A stretch of 64,000 bases of DNA from DASUPK01 sp963736685 (GTDB lineage: Bacteria; Actinomycetota; Thermoleophilia; Solirubrobacterales; 70-9), in assembly GCA_963736685.1 (NCBI GenBank), contig CAVTPZ010000006.1:41348-105347 (forward strand), written 5' to 3'. Positions 24,967 to 32,585 of this stretch are shown here, piece after piece. Position numbers and translations under genes: made by a program. Position 1 is the first letter of the stretch. Each line of letters opens with the position of its first letter. The notes beneath the pieces are model-generated. The model was not told the DNA's origin and made no database searches. It saw nothing but the letters and a program-made list of their open reading frames with translations.

Positions 24967-25538
24967 TGGCCGAGCCGGAGCTGAACGGCGACCGCAGTTC
25001 CTGGCTTCGCTGCTACCGCTGCTGGGCCCGCGACCTGGAGGTGCAGCTGCACTACGACGCGATCCTGCGCGTCGACCCGGAGAGCGGCGAGCCCACCGAG
25101 CGCCTCGACGAGGTCCAGGAGGCGGTGGTCCAGTGCCTGCGCTGCCTGCATGACCAGCCGCACCTGACCATCCAGGAGGACAAAGTCGTTCCGGTCGAGG
25201 ACCGCTGGGAGCGAATGGTGGCCGGCACGCCGTGGGTCGCCTCCTGCACCGTCACGGTCGACCAGGACCAGGTCGAGAGCTGCTCCGGCCCGGAGGCGGG
25301 CGAGTCCCTCACCTACGGTTCGTTCGGCGAGCAGGGCACGCGTGAGTTCTTCACCCACGTCCGCTTCCACAAGCACGACGAGGAGCGGATCATCGTCCAC
25401 CTGCTGGTCGAGCTCTACGCGCGCTCGGCCGAGGAGGCGACGGAGGTCCTCGAGGAGGCCTCACGCGGTGTCCTGGAGATCACCTCGCTGGCGGAGGAGT
25501 CACGGCCGCCCGCCCACGCGCCCGACGAGGCGCACTAG
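24966..25538 (+). CDS. Hypothetical protein with zinc-ribbon-like CxxC pairs
   Basis: A 190-residue soluble protein whose ATG overlaps the ecm stop (TGATG). Two cysteine pairs, RCYRCWARDLE near residue 16 and QCLRCLHDQ near 56, could bind zinc. The rest is acidic alpha/beta (VASCTVTVDQDQVESC, then FFTHVRFHKHDEERIIVHLL) and ends in a disordered proline-rich tail. Coupling to ecm hints at a role with that enzyme, such as assembly or regulation, but no known mutase chaperone motif (P-loop GTPase) is present. Family not recognised. Confidence 0.7.
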   Translation: MAEPELNGDRSSWLRCYRCWARDLEVQLHYDAILRVDPESGEPTERLDEVQEAVVQCLRCLHDQPHLTIQEDKVVPVEDRWERMVAGTPWVASCTVTVDQDQVESCSGPEAGESLTYGSFGEQGTREFFTHVRFHKHDEERIIVHLLVELYARSAEEATEVLEEASRGVLEITSLAEESRPPAHAPDEAH

Positions 25539-25555
25539 CGGGTGGTCGCGAGCTG

Positions 25556-26578
25556 ATGCCTCCGCCCGTCCAGAGGCCCTACGCGGTGACGCCACAGTTG
25601 GCCTGGCGCCTGGCGGCAGCCCTGTTCTTCGGTTGCGTCCTGGTGGCGGTTCCCGCCGTGCTGTTGCTCGGCACGTCACTGGACCCCACCGTGTTCGGGA
25701 TAACGCTGGTCGCCATCCTCTCCGGGTTCGCGTGCCTGACGGCCCCCGGCCGGGGGGTGGACCAGCGCTGGCTCAAGCTCGTCCCGCTCGTGGCCATCGC
25801 CGAGATTGCGGTCGCCGTGCAGGCGACCGACTACGACCTCGCCTATCTCTATTTCTTTGCCGCCCTGTACGTCGCTGTCGTCTTCCCGACCCTCCGGGAG
25901 ATGGCGCCCTATCTGGCCCTGATCGGGGTCGCCCTGCTCCTGGGGTTTCTGTTCGGAGGGGACATCGCCCAGGAGAAGGCCCTCTGGGCGCTCGCGATCG
26001 GCCTGCCCCTGTTGTTCGCGACCATCGCGGTCGGCCGGCTGACGGCGAGCCTGGAGTCGAGCAGGCAGACGTATCGCGCCCTGCTCGGCGTCGATGGTCT
26101 CACCGGCGTCGGCAACTACCGAGCGCTGATCGAGCGACTCCGTCATGAGACAGCGCGACACGGCCGAAGGGGCCGGCAATTCGCGGTGCTGAGTCTCGAC
26201 CTTGACGGCTTCAAGGCGGTCAACGACACACAGGGACATCTCGTGGGCGACCTGCTGCTGGCGATGGTCGCGTCGACGATCGAGCTGGAGGTCCGTGCCG
26301 AGGACGCGGTCTACCGCCAGGGCGGTGACGAGTTCACCGTGATCGCGCCCGAGACCAACCGTGAGAGGGCGTGGCTGCTCGCAGCCCGGATCCAGCGGAG
26401 GGTGGGACGCGTGACGGCCGGCCAGGTGAAGCTCTCAGCGAGCCTCGGGGCCGCCGTCTTTCCGGACGACGGCGTCGAACCCGGGGAGCTGCTGGACGCC
26501 GCCGACAGCTCACTCCGCTTGCAGCGTCTGGAGCTGGCCGGCTCGCGCTCCAGCCGGCTCCCGGCCGGCCGCGATTAG
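25556..26578 (+). CDS. Membrane diguanylate cyclase (GGDEF)
   Basis: A 340-residue protein with about six N-terminal transmembrane helices (residues 15-165) and a C-terminal GGDEF domain from about residue 175. VDGLTGVGNYRALIERL starts the domain, LSLDLDGFKAVNDTQGHLVG binds metal and nucleotide, and YRQGGDEFTVIAP is the active-site loop with a perfect GGDEF. RAEDAVYRQ before it has RxxD-like spacing (RAED), so product inhibition is possible. It follows the hypothetical gene by 17 bp and may share its transcript. The convergent stop overlap is TTAG. The membrane part has no recognised sensor signature. Confidence 0.86.
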   Translation: MPPPVQRPYAVTPQLAWRLAAALFFGCVLVAVPAVLLLGTSLDPTVFGITLVAILSGFACLTAPGRGVDQRWLKLVPLVAIAEIAVAVQATDYDLAYLYFFAALYVAVVFPTLREMAPYLALIGVALLLGFLFGGDIAQEKALWALAIGLPLLFATIAVGRLTASLESSRQTYRALLGVDGLTGVGNYRALIERLRHETARHGRRGRQFAVLSLDLDGFKAVNDTQGHLVGDLLLAMVASTIELEVRAEDAVYRQGGDEFTVIAPETNRERAWLLAARIQRRVGRVTAGQVKLSASLGAAVFPDDGVEPGELLDAADSSLRLQRLELAGSRSSRLPAGRD

Positions 26579-27474
26579 ACCGGGCTGAAGCTCTCCGCCT
26601 GGGCCTTGGCCTGTCTCACCTGCCGCCGGGACGCCCCGCGATCCACCCGCTGGAGGAGCACGTAGGTGAAACCGCTGTCGACCAGAACCAGCGCCGACTC
26701 CGATCCGTCGCGGTAAACCGCCTTGATTCGAAGTCCCTGGAGAAGCCCCACCCGGACCGGGTGCGGCGCGGTCACCCGTCCGTCTGGGTGGCGCGTCTTC
26801 AGGAAACGGGTGGCGTCGCTCGCCAGGTCGTTGAGGCTGCGCTCCTCGGAGGCGTAGTAGACGTCGACCTCCGCCTTGGACCGAGGGGCGGTCAGCACGA
26901 TGGCGGTGTCCTTCTGGCCGACCTGCCAACCACGCGCGATCCCGATCCGGAAGCGACTGGCGAACGTGGTGACCTGGAGCCTGGGCTGCGGGATCGTCTG
27001 GGGACGGGCATTGGAGGCCGGCGGCGCCGCTGGGCTCGTGCTGGGCTGGGTCGGCCTGGCCGCCGTGGACCCGCTGGACTGCGTGGAAGTCGGTGAATGG
27101 TCCGACCCGCCACCGCTGAGCAGGGCGACCAGGAGTCCGACGCCGACCAGCACCCCGATCGCCACCAGATAGACCGAGGGCGGAATACGCCGGCGCCCGC
27201 CCGCGGGATTCCTTCCCGGATCCGATCCGATCCTCGGGACGGGCGCCTGCAGGCCTGCGGCGAGTGCCCGTTCCGCCTGCTCCGCCGCCTCCCCGGCTCG
27301 GTATTCCACGCTCTTGCCGCACTCGAGGCAGGTGACCCTCAAACGACCGGTCGCAGCCCCCCGCTCTCGGCCCACGTCGAAACCCGCGTCATGGCCCTGA
27401 TGCTCAGCCAGGAAACGTGCGATCCCACGCGCCGGACCACTGCCAGTCCCCTCAGACACCGCCATTCGGGTCAC
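26575..27474 (-). CDS. Membrane-anchored protein with extracellular domain
   Basis: A 299-residue protein with a cytoplasmic N-terminus holding one CxxC pair (VTCLECGKSVEY), one transmembrane helix at about 100-122 (IPPSVYLVAIGVLVGVGLLV), a Ser/Thr/Pro-rich linker and an external alpha/beta domain of about 140 residues (FRIGIARGWQVGQKDTAIVL, ADVYYAS-like strands). The last part resembles PsbP/Mog1-type or lipoprotein LpqN-like folds; this is a guess. GTG 27474 or ATG 27465 may start it. The stop overlaps the diguanylate cyclase by TTAG. Function unknown. Confidence 0.66.
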   Translation of the reverse strand: MTRMAVSEGTGSGPARGIARFLAEHQGHDAGFDVGRERGAATGRLRVTCLECGKSVEYRAGEAAEQAERALAAGLQAPVPRIGSDPGRNPAGGRRRIPPSVYLVAIGVLVGVGLLVALLSGGGSDHSPTSTQSSGSTAARPTQPSTSPAAPPASNARPQTIPQPRLQVTTFASRFRIGIARGWQVGQKDTAIVLTAPRSKAEVDVYYASEERSLNDLASDATRFLKTRHPDGRVTAPHPVRVGLLQGLRIKAVYRDGSESALVLVDSGFTYVLLQRVDRGASRRQVRQAKAQAESFSPV

Positions 27475-27515
27475 GCATCCGCTCCGTCAGGCCCCACAGC
27501 CCGCACGGTCGCCAG

Positions 27516-27980
27516 CTAGATCCCCATCCGATCGAGCATCGGGCCCGCGTCCCGAATCCCCAACTCCTCGTGCAGCCGTTCGGCGATCTCGTCGCGAGGA
27601 GTCCCCGCCACCGACATCTGGGCGGCCAGCAGGCGTGCCCGGTCTGAGATCGGCGACCCCTCCCGAGCCGGCTCGTCGCCCCAGTTGATCTCCTTCGCAT
27701 GACCGTTGGCGTCGTCCGCGCGAGCCGTGGCGCCGTTGCCGGCGGCCGTTCCAGCCCTCTGATCGAGTGAACGCACAAGCTCCTCGGACTGCTCGACCAC
27801 CGCGCTCGCGCCGGCGATCAGCTCCTTGGCGAGGCGCGATAGCTCACGGGCCTGCTCCAGCGCCACCTGATCGGCCTCTCGTTGAGGATCCTCCACGCGC
27901 GCATTTCGGGTCGCCGACTCATCCGCAGCACCCTGGGCGCCGGGATTCGCCTCCTCGTTAAGTCCACGCCTGACCCTCAT
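27516..27980 (-). CDS. Hypothetical helical protein (154 residues)
   Basis: A charged, mostly helical protein. ALEQARELSRLAKELIAGAS and AVVEQSEELVRSLDQ form an amphipathic helix pair, and ISDRARLLAAQMSVAGTPRD with EIAERLHEELGIRD resembles a short C-terminal helix-turn-helix-like segment. It lies 41 bp upstream of the membrane-anchored protein in the same direction. No family recognised. Confidence 0.52.
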   Translation of the reverse strand: MRVRRGLNEEANPGAQGAADESATRNARVEDPQREADQVALEQARELSRLAKELIAGASAVVEQSEELVRSLDQRAGTAAGNGATARADDANGHAKEINWGDEPAREGSPISDRARLLAAQMSVAGTPRDEIAERLHEELGIRDAGPMLDRMGI

Positions 27981-28083
27981 AAAATCGGGGGCCCCCCGGA
28001 TTCGACCCCGCGCGAGCAGACTACCGCGCCGTGCGGTCTCGGGCTCCTCCGATCCGCCAGGGCAACGGGCGCTGACTCGCCGA

Positions 28084-28281
28084 CTAGGGCTTCGTCGTCT
28101 CCTCGCCCGGAGCGCCGGGGTCCTTGATCGCCTCGCCGGCCTCCTTGGCCTTGTCCTTGAGGCTGCCCTTGCCGGTCGCGATGTCCTTGAGCTCCTCAGC
28201 GTCCTCCTTGAGGGCGTCGGTACCCCCGCGCTTGTCGACGATCTTCTTCGCCTGATCGGTCAGTCGCCTGAGGTTCACCAT
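28084..28281 (-). CDS. Small Rv0909/MT0933-type antitoxin-like protein
   Basis: A 65-residue, lysine-rich helical protein (LRRLTDQAKKIVDKRGG, then LKDKAKEAGEAIKDPGAPGE). The repeating K-A-K/D-x-A pattern matches the MT0933-like antitoxin family of actinobacteria, which also covers stress proteins of the CsbD-like type. A strong ribosome site AAGGAGG lies just before ATG. No toxin gene adjoins it, so a toxin-antitoxin role is unproven. Confidence 0.65.
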   Translation of the reverse strand: MVNLRRLTDQAKKIVDKRGGTDALKEDAEELKDIATGKGSLKDKAKEAGEAIKDPGAPGEETTKP

Positions 28282-28358
28282 TTTCCTCCTTGACGTTGGA
28301 CGCCAAGGATCTCATGATGGTGAGCGCCTGATGACTGGGGAGACGTAGATTGCCGGGC

Positions 28359-28886
28359 ATGCCAAGACTTGCGATGACCGCCCTGATCCTGCTGGTTGCG
28401 ATCTCGACAATGGCGGGCAGCGCCGAAGCCAGGAAGCGGCATAGGTACCTGCCGGTTCGCTGCGAGGATCCGCGCTACAGAAACGTGCTTGAGCAGACGG
28501 GCGTCCAGCTCGTCGCTCAATACAACGCGATGGGGTTCAGCATCGGGGGCCCGCAGGACATCGCCGCGGGCGGCGGGCGCTCGATCGACGGCGAGAACCC
28601 CGGAGAGGCCTGCCGGTATGCCGGCACGAAACACCTCAAGGGCGGCGTTTCCACCGGCGTCCGCGAGGGGAACGGCTTCATGATCGACTACCTGAGCCCA
28701 GGCCAAGCGCCGTTCCCGGGTGAGACGAACCCCGCGATCCGGGAGTACGACTGGAAGTGGAAGGAGCTCGTCAGCAACAACAGGAAGGGAGTCATGCACG
28801 GCACCATCTCCCTCCTCACGTGCACGAAGTACAGCTACTCCGGCAGCTTCGACCAACCCGGCAGCTCCTTGTCGTATCCCTGCTGA
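28359..28886 (+). CDS. Secreted hypothetical protein
   Basis: A 175-residue exported protein with signal peptide MTALILLVAISTMAGSAEA cleaved near residue 24. The mature part has four cysteines (RCEDPRY, GEACRY, LLTCTKY and the C-terminal YPC), consistent with two disulfides outside the cell. TAGATT (28346-28351) is 7 nt before ATG 28359, which is preferred to an in-frame TTG at 28350. It abuts the convergent MaoC gene with no overlap. No family recognised. Confidence 0.66.
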   Translation: MPRLAMTALILLVAISTMAGSAEARKRHRYLPVRCEDPRYRNVLEQTGVQLVAQYNAMGFSIGGPQDIAAGGGRSIDGENPGEACRYAGTKHLKGGVSTGVREGNGFMIDYLSPGQAPFPGETNPAIREYDWKWKELVSNNRKGVMHGTISLLTCTKYSYSGSFDQPGSSLSYPC

Positions 28887-29402
28887 TCAGCCGGGGTTCT
28901 TGCGCGGCACCAGCACGGCCCGCTTGAACTCGGCGACCAGCGTCCCGTCCTGGTTGAAGGCCCGGGTGTGGACCTTGACGACGCCGCGGTCGGGCTTCGA
29001 CTCAGACGGGCGAACCTCCAGCACCTCCGACTCGACGTAGAGCGTGTCTCCGTGGAAGACGGGGTTCGGATGGCTGAGCTCGTCCGTGGCGAGATTGGCG
29101 ATCGCCTTCCCGGATACGTCATTCACGGTCATCCCGAAGATCAGCGAGTAGACGTAGGGGCCCGCGACGACGTTCTTGCCCTGTTGCGAGTTCGCTGCGT
29201 AGACGTCGTTGAGGTGCAGCGGGTGGTGGTTCATCGTCAACAGGCAGAAGAGGTGGTCCTCGCTCTCCGTGATCGTCTTGGCCGGCCAGTGCTTGTAGAC
29301 GGCCCCGACCTCGAACTCCTCCAGGTAGCGCCCGTACTCGTGCGCCCCTGAGGCCTCTCGCTCGGCCTGGTCGGTCGTCAGCTGGTGGTTCTCGTCACTC
29401 AT
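28887..29402 (-). CDS. MaoC-family hydratase, likely mesaconyl-CoA hydratase
   Basis: A 171-residue hot-dog hydratase. GRYLEEFEVGAVYKHWPAKT is the usual N-terminal strand of MaoC proteins, and VAGPYVYSLIFGMTVNDVSG with NPVFHGDTLYVESEVLEVRP matches mesaconyl-C1-CoA hydratase (Mch) and its relatives. In the ethylmalonyl-CoA pathway Mch turns mesaconyl-CoA into beta-methylmalyl-CoA. With ccr, ecm, an acyl-CoA dehydrogenase and a CoA lyase nearby, this role is likely; the actinobacterial type is a single short domain, while proteobacterial Mch is a double hot-dog. ATG 29402 has AAGGAG 14 nt before it, a loose spacing. Another MaoC hydration role remains possible. Confidence 0.78.
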   Translation of the reverse strand: MSDENHQLTTDQAEREASGAHEYGRYLEEFEVGAVYKHWPAKTITESEDHLFCLLTMNHHPLHLNDVYAANSQQGKNVVAGPYVYSLIFGMTVNDVSGKAIANLATDELSHPNPVFHGDTLYVESEVLEVRPSESKPDRGVVKVHTRAFNQDGTLVAEFKRAVLVPRKNPG

Positions 29403-29466
29403 CTTTGAGTCGGTCTCCTTGAGTCGTGTGACTCCTCCCGTGCTGCGGCGCGGGATGGTAGTGGGG

Positions 29467-30546
29467 TCAGGAGATGGTTGCCTCAATCCCCTCGAAGCGC
29501 GAGATGTCCGCGACCTCGGCGTCGATCTTCGTGCCGAGCCGCTCGCGCTCCGCCTTCGGCAGGTTGAGGGTGATCTCCAGCTTGCCGCCCTTTCGGGCGG
29601 AGCGCCAGCCCCCGACGACGATCCCGTCCTCGAGGATCACCGGCCGAATCCAGCCGCCTCCCCCCTCCTTCACGTGGATCGCGTGCTCGCTCGCCACCGA
29701 GAAGCCGCGGTCCTTCCAGCCGAGCAGGTAGGTGTCGAAGTTGCCCAGCATCCGGACCTGCCCGGTGGCGGGCAACCTGGGAAGCCCGCCACGCGGCGCC
29801 AGCATCGTCTCCCCGTCCACCCTGACCTCCTCGATCTCCCTCGAAATCGACGCCAGCCCCGCCCGCACGTCGCGAAGTGGAAGCCCGGACCAGTAGGCGA
29901 AGTCCCGGTCAGTGGTCGGCGCGAACGCTCCGATGTACCGGCGGGCCAACTCGGCGAGGGCCCTGTCGCGATCGAACGGCGGCGGCTTGCCGAGCCAGTC
30001 CTCTCGCAGGACGAGACAGGATTGCTTTCCGCGATCGGGTCCGAGACACGCGAGCCCCGAGCAGACCGCCAGGCCGCCCACGACGTGAAGGCGGGTGTGT
30101 TGGTTGAGCGGGATGCCCGCCGCCACGACGCGTTCCGCGAGCTGCGGCCTGGTCAGCGGGCCCTCGCCCGCGAGGGCCTCGGCCATCACCCGGAGTGCCT
30201 TGTCCGGATTGCCCGCCGGCATGCCGAGCTGATCGAGGCGGCGCCGCGACCATCGCTCGATTCCCGGCTCGAAGATCGGCAGCCACCAGCCGGCGTCTTC
30301 GGTCGGGATCAGGTGAACCGTCGTCCGCATCACCCAGGTGCGGAGCAGGGAGCGATCCTCGATGCGAGCCCGCGTGATGTCCGCCGCCGTCAGCTTCCTG
30401 CTGCGCGAGCGAAAGGTCTGCGGTCCGGCGTAGACGTCCTGTGCCTGCGCTCCGGCTATGGAGCGGGCGATCTCGGCGGGGTCAGTCGCTGAAGCGGGAC
30501 GATGAAGCAGCTGGGTCGCCGCTCGCCTTCTCGCGAGCGCCGTCAG
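29467..30546 (-). CDS. Winged-helix DNA-binding protein (AlkZ/DUF1006-like), probable CTG start
   Basis: A protein of the winged-helix family that includes the DNA glycosylase AlkZ/YcaQ. A conventional start (GTG 30333) would drop about 71 conserved residues. The frame stays open upstream and encodes PAEIARSIAGAQAQD, FRSRSRKLTAADITRARIED and RSLLRTWVMRTTVHLIPTED, the family's N-terminal pattern. No ATG, GTG or TTG exists in that stretch. CTG at 30546-30544 overlaps the stop of the SCP2 gene as CTGA, the same geometry as GTGA and ATGA overlaps elsewhere here, giving 359 residues. C-terminal parts include LPATGQVRMLGNFDTYLLGW. Substrate and repair activity are unknown. If CTG is not used, the gene is decayed at its 5' end. 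Confidence 0.74.
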   Translation of the reverse strand: MTALARRRAATQLLHRPASATDPAEIARSIAGAQAQDVYAGPQTFRSRSRKLTAADITRARIEDRSLLRTWVMRTTVHLIPTEDAGWWLPIFEPGIERWSRRRLDQLGMPAGNPDKALRVMAEALAGEGPLTRPQLAERVVAAGIPLNQHTRLHVVGGLAVCSGLACLGPDRGKQSCLVLREDWLGKPPPFDRDRALAELARRYIGAFAPTTDRDFAYWSGLPLRDVRAGLASISREIEEVRVDGETMLAPRGGLPRLPATGQVRMLGNFDTYLLGWKDRGFSVASEHAIHVKEGGGGWIRPVILEDGIVVGGWRSARKGGKLEITLNLPKAERERLGTKIDAEVADISRFEGIEATIS

Positions 30547-30908
30547 TGGACTTTCTTGGTCCGAGCCCGCTGCTCGTGGCGCTCGATCACCTGGGCGATC
30601 AGCTTCTGGATGTTGCTGTCTCCGCTCGCCTTGATGTGGCCGGCCTCATAGGCCGCGCGGTAGTCGCCCACGGTTCCCTCCTCGGCCAGCTTGTTGAACT
30701 CGGAGCGGGTGAACTCCACCGTCACCCGGGCGTCCTGGGTGGACGCGGACTTGCTGATCTTCGGCCCCGGGACCTCGACTCGGAACATCTGGACGTCGCC
30801 GCGGCCGCGAAGCTCCAGCTCGAAGACGAGCTTCAGCTGAGCGAGCGCCGGCACCTCCGCCTGGAAGCGCTCGATCGCCGTCTTGATCAGCTCCGGAGTG
30901 GAGGGCAT
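30543..30908 (-). CDS. SCP2 sterol-binding-domain protein
   Basis: A 121-residue single-domain SCP2-like protein, a lipid or acyl-CoA binding fold. LKLVFELELRGRGDVQMFRV and DARVTVEFTRSEFNKLAEEG, then AYEAGHIKASGDSNIQKLIA, match the domain, including the GxIxxxGD segment near the C-terminus. The ATG at 30908 follows TACCTT by 6 nt and lies just after the SDR stop. It is upstream of, and overlaps by 4 nt, the winged-helix gene, so the three minus-strand genes SDR, SCP2 and winged-helix form one cluster. The lipid bound is not known. Confidence 0.82.
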   Translation of the reverse strand: MPSTPELIKTAIERFQAEVPALAQLKLVFELELRGRGDVQMFRVEVPGPKISKSASTQDARVTVEFTRSEFNKLAEEGTVGDYRAAYEAGHIKASGDSNIQKLIAQVIERHEQRARTKKVH

Positions 30909-30909
30909 A

Positions 30910-31587
30910 TCACCAAGGTATTGGCTCGCGGTCGCGGAAGAAGCCCCCGGTCGGGCCATCCTCCGAGAGCGTCGCCAGCCAGACGGCGGTATCGGCACCC
31001 TCCTCGACGGAGCGTGAGGCTCCCGAGCCTCCCATGTCGGTGCGAACCCAGCCCGGGCACATCGCGTTGATCTTGACGTCCTCTTCGTCCCAGGCGAGCG
31101 TCCTGGTCAGCGCGTTGAGGGCTGCCTTCGAGACCCGATAGGCGCCGCGTCCTCCGTTCATGTCGGAGAGCTGGCCCGCTCCGCTCGAGACGTTCACGAT
31201 TCGCGGCTGGGAACTGCGATGGAGCAACGGCAGGAACGCCTCGATCAGGCGCCACGGTCCGAAGGTGTTGACCTCCAGGACCTCGTGGGCGCGGTCGAGA
31301 TCGGTGTCGGCGGCCCCGGCCGGATCCCCGTAGACGCCCGCGTTGTTGACCAGCGCGTCCAGGTGGCCGGGGTCGGAGCCGATCACCTCCAGCGCGGCGT
31401 ACACCTCGTCCTGGTCCGTGACGTCGAGCTCGATGGGAATGATCCGATCGCCCTCCGCGACGTCATCGGGATCCCTCGCTCCGGCGAACACGACGAAGTC
31501 ATGATCGGCGGCGAGTTGGCGCGCGATCTCCGCGCCGATCCCCCGGCTCGCCCCGCTGACCAGCGCCACTCGGTTCTCGGAATCCAC
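30910..31587 (-). CDS. Short-chain dehydrogenase/reductase
   Basis: A 225-residue classical SDR. VALVSGASRGIGAEIARQLA is the cofactor motif, ALVNNAGVYG the central one, IVNVSSGAGQLSDMNG the catalytic Ser strand and AYRVSKAALNALTRTLAWDE the YxxxK pair; MCPGWVRTDMGG follows. It is the first gene of a cluster with SCP2 and the winged-helix protein. It is divergent from a secreted protein gene 23 bp away, so the promoters are back to back. The substrate is unknown; short length suggests a carbonyl reductase. Confidence 0.87.
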   Translation of the reverse strand: MDSENRVALVSGASRGIGAEIARQLAADHDFVVFAGARDPDDVAEGDRIIPIELDVTDQDEVYAALEVIGSDPGHLDALVNNAGVYGDPAGAADTDLDRAHEVLEVNTFGPWRLIEAFLPLLHRSSQPRIVNVSSGAGQLSDMNGGRGAYRVSKAALNALTRTLAWDEEDVKINAMCPGWVRTDMGGSGASRSVEEGADTAVWLATLSEDGPTGGFFRDREPIPW

Positions 31588-31610
31588 GGTCCCAGTCTAG
31601 AAAGCGCGCA

Positions 31611-32567
31611 GTGCCGGCCTCGATGAGCGTGGAGTTGACACGCACCCATCTCTCTGAGACCGTGCCGGCCATGCCCTCCGGACGGCGAAGACGGCGGTCC
31701 CGGCTGGCGCAGCTCGCGATCGCGGCCGCCCTTGCCGCTGCCCTCCTGGCGTTGACCGCCGCACCGGTCTCGGCGGTGGTCACGATCGGCCAGCTCGCCC
31801 CGCCGAACCCTTCGTCCGAGACCTCTGCCGATACCGACCGCGCCCAACCCAGTGTCATCTCTGGGAACCCGTACGTCGTCCCAGCGACCGGAGGGGTGAC
31901 CGCCTGGACGCTCACCTCATGGAGCCACACCGCCGCCACCGACCCGGTGCAGGAACTCACCATGAAGGTGTTTCGCAAGACCGGGGATCCCCTCGCCTAC
32001 ACGGCGGTCGCCCATGACGGCCCGAGACGACTGACTCCCGGAACCGTCAACACATTCCAGACCAGCCTCCAGGTGAGAGCGGGCGACGTCCTCGGGAACA
32101 ACTCGAAGAGCCCGGGCGACAACGCCTCCTACTTTCCCGCTCCGGGCGAATCGTTCATCACCCTGCAACCCGGCCTCGCCGACGGCCAGGCGGGAACGTT
32201 TGCGCCGAACACCGATGGCCAGCGCCTCAACGTCTCGGCGGTCCTCGAGCCCACCAATTCCTTCGTGCTCGGCCGGGTCACCCGGAACAAGAAAAACGGT
32301 ACGGCGACACTGGAGGCCACCGTTCCCAACCCAGGCGAGCTGACCCTCGGCGGAAAGGGCGTCAAGTCCGCCCGAGATGGGACGTCTGCGGTGACCTCAA
32401 AGGCGGTCGGCGGCGGCCCCGTGACGGTGACGATTCGCGCCAAGGGCAAGAAGAAGCGCAAGCTGAGCGAGACCGGGAGGGTGAAGCTCAATGTGGCGAT
32501 CACCTACACGCCGCTCGGCGGCAGCCCGAGCACCGACTCGGCGAAGGTGAAGCTGCGCAAGCGCTAG
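31611..32567 (+). CDS. Secreted beta-rich protein with basic C-terminal tail
   Basis: A 318-residue exported protein. The signal peptide LAQLAIAAALAAALLALTAA follows an Arg-rich stretch. The middle has Ig-like or jelly-roll strands (WTLTSWSHTAATDPVQELTM, VFRKTGDPLAYTAVA). The C-terminal ~100 residues, with RKKNGTATLEATVPNPGEL and IRAKGKKKRKLSETGRVKLN, form a module common in secreted proteins of this bacterial group. ATG 31671 is an alternative start. It ends 16 bp before the convergent acyl-CoA dehydrogenase, with a hairpin between. Role unknown. Confidence 0.68.
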   Translation: MPASMSVELTRTHLSETVPAMPSGRRRRRSRLAQLAIAAALAAALLALTAAPVSAVVTIGQLAPPNPSSETSADTDRAQPSVISGNPYVVPATGGVTAWTLTSWSHTAATDPVQELTMKVFRKTGDPLAYTAVAHDGPRRLTPGTVNTFQTSLQVRAGDVLGNNSKSPGDNASYFPAPGESFITLQPGLADGQAGTFAPNTDGQRLNVSAVLEPTNSFVLGRVTRNKKNGTATLEATVPNPGELTLGGKGVKSARDGTSAVTSKAVGGGPVTVTIRAKGKKKRKLSETGRVKLNVAITYTPLGGSPSTDSAKVKLRKR

Positions 32568-32585
32568 AGCGGCCCGGTGGCCGCT
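32568..32585. terminator. Hairpin between convergent genes
   Basis: AGCGGCC-CGGT-GGCCGCT, a perfect 7-bp stem with a 4-nt loop, begins right after the stop codon of the secreted protein and reaches the stop of the acyl-CoA dehydrogenase. It resembles the first hairpin of the two repeat elements (8050-8148 and 40002-40125). Confidence 0.6.
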
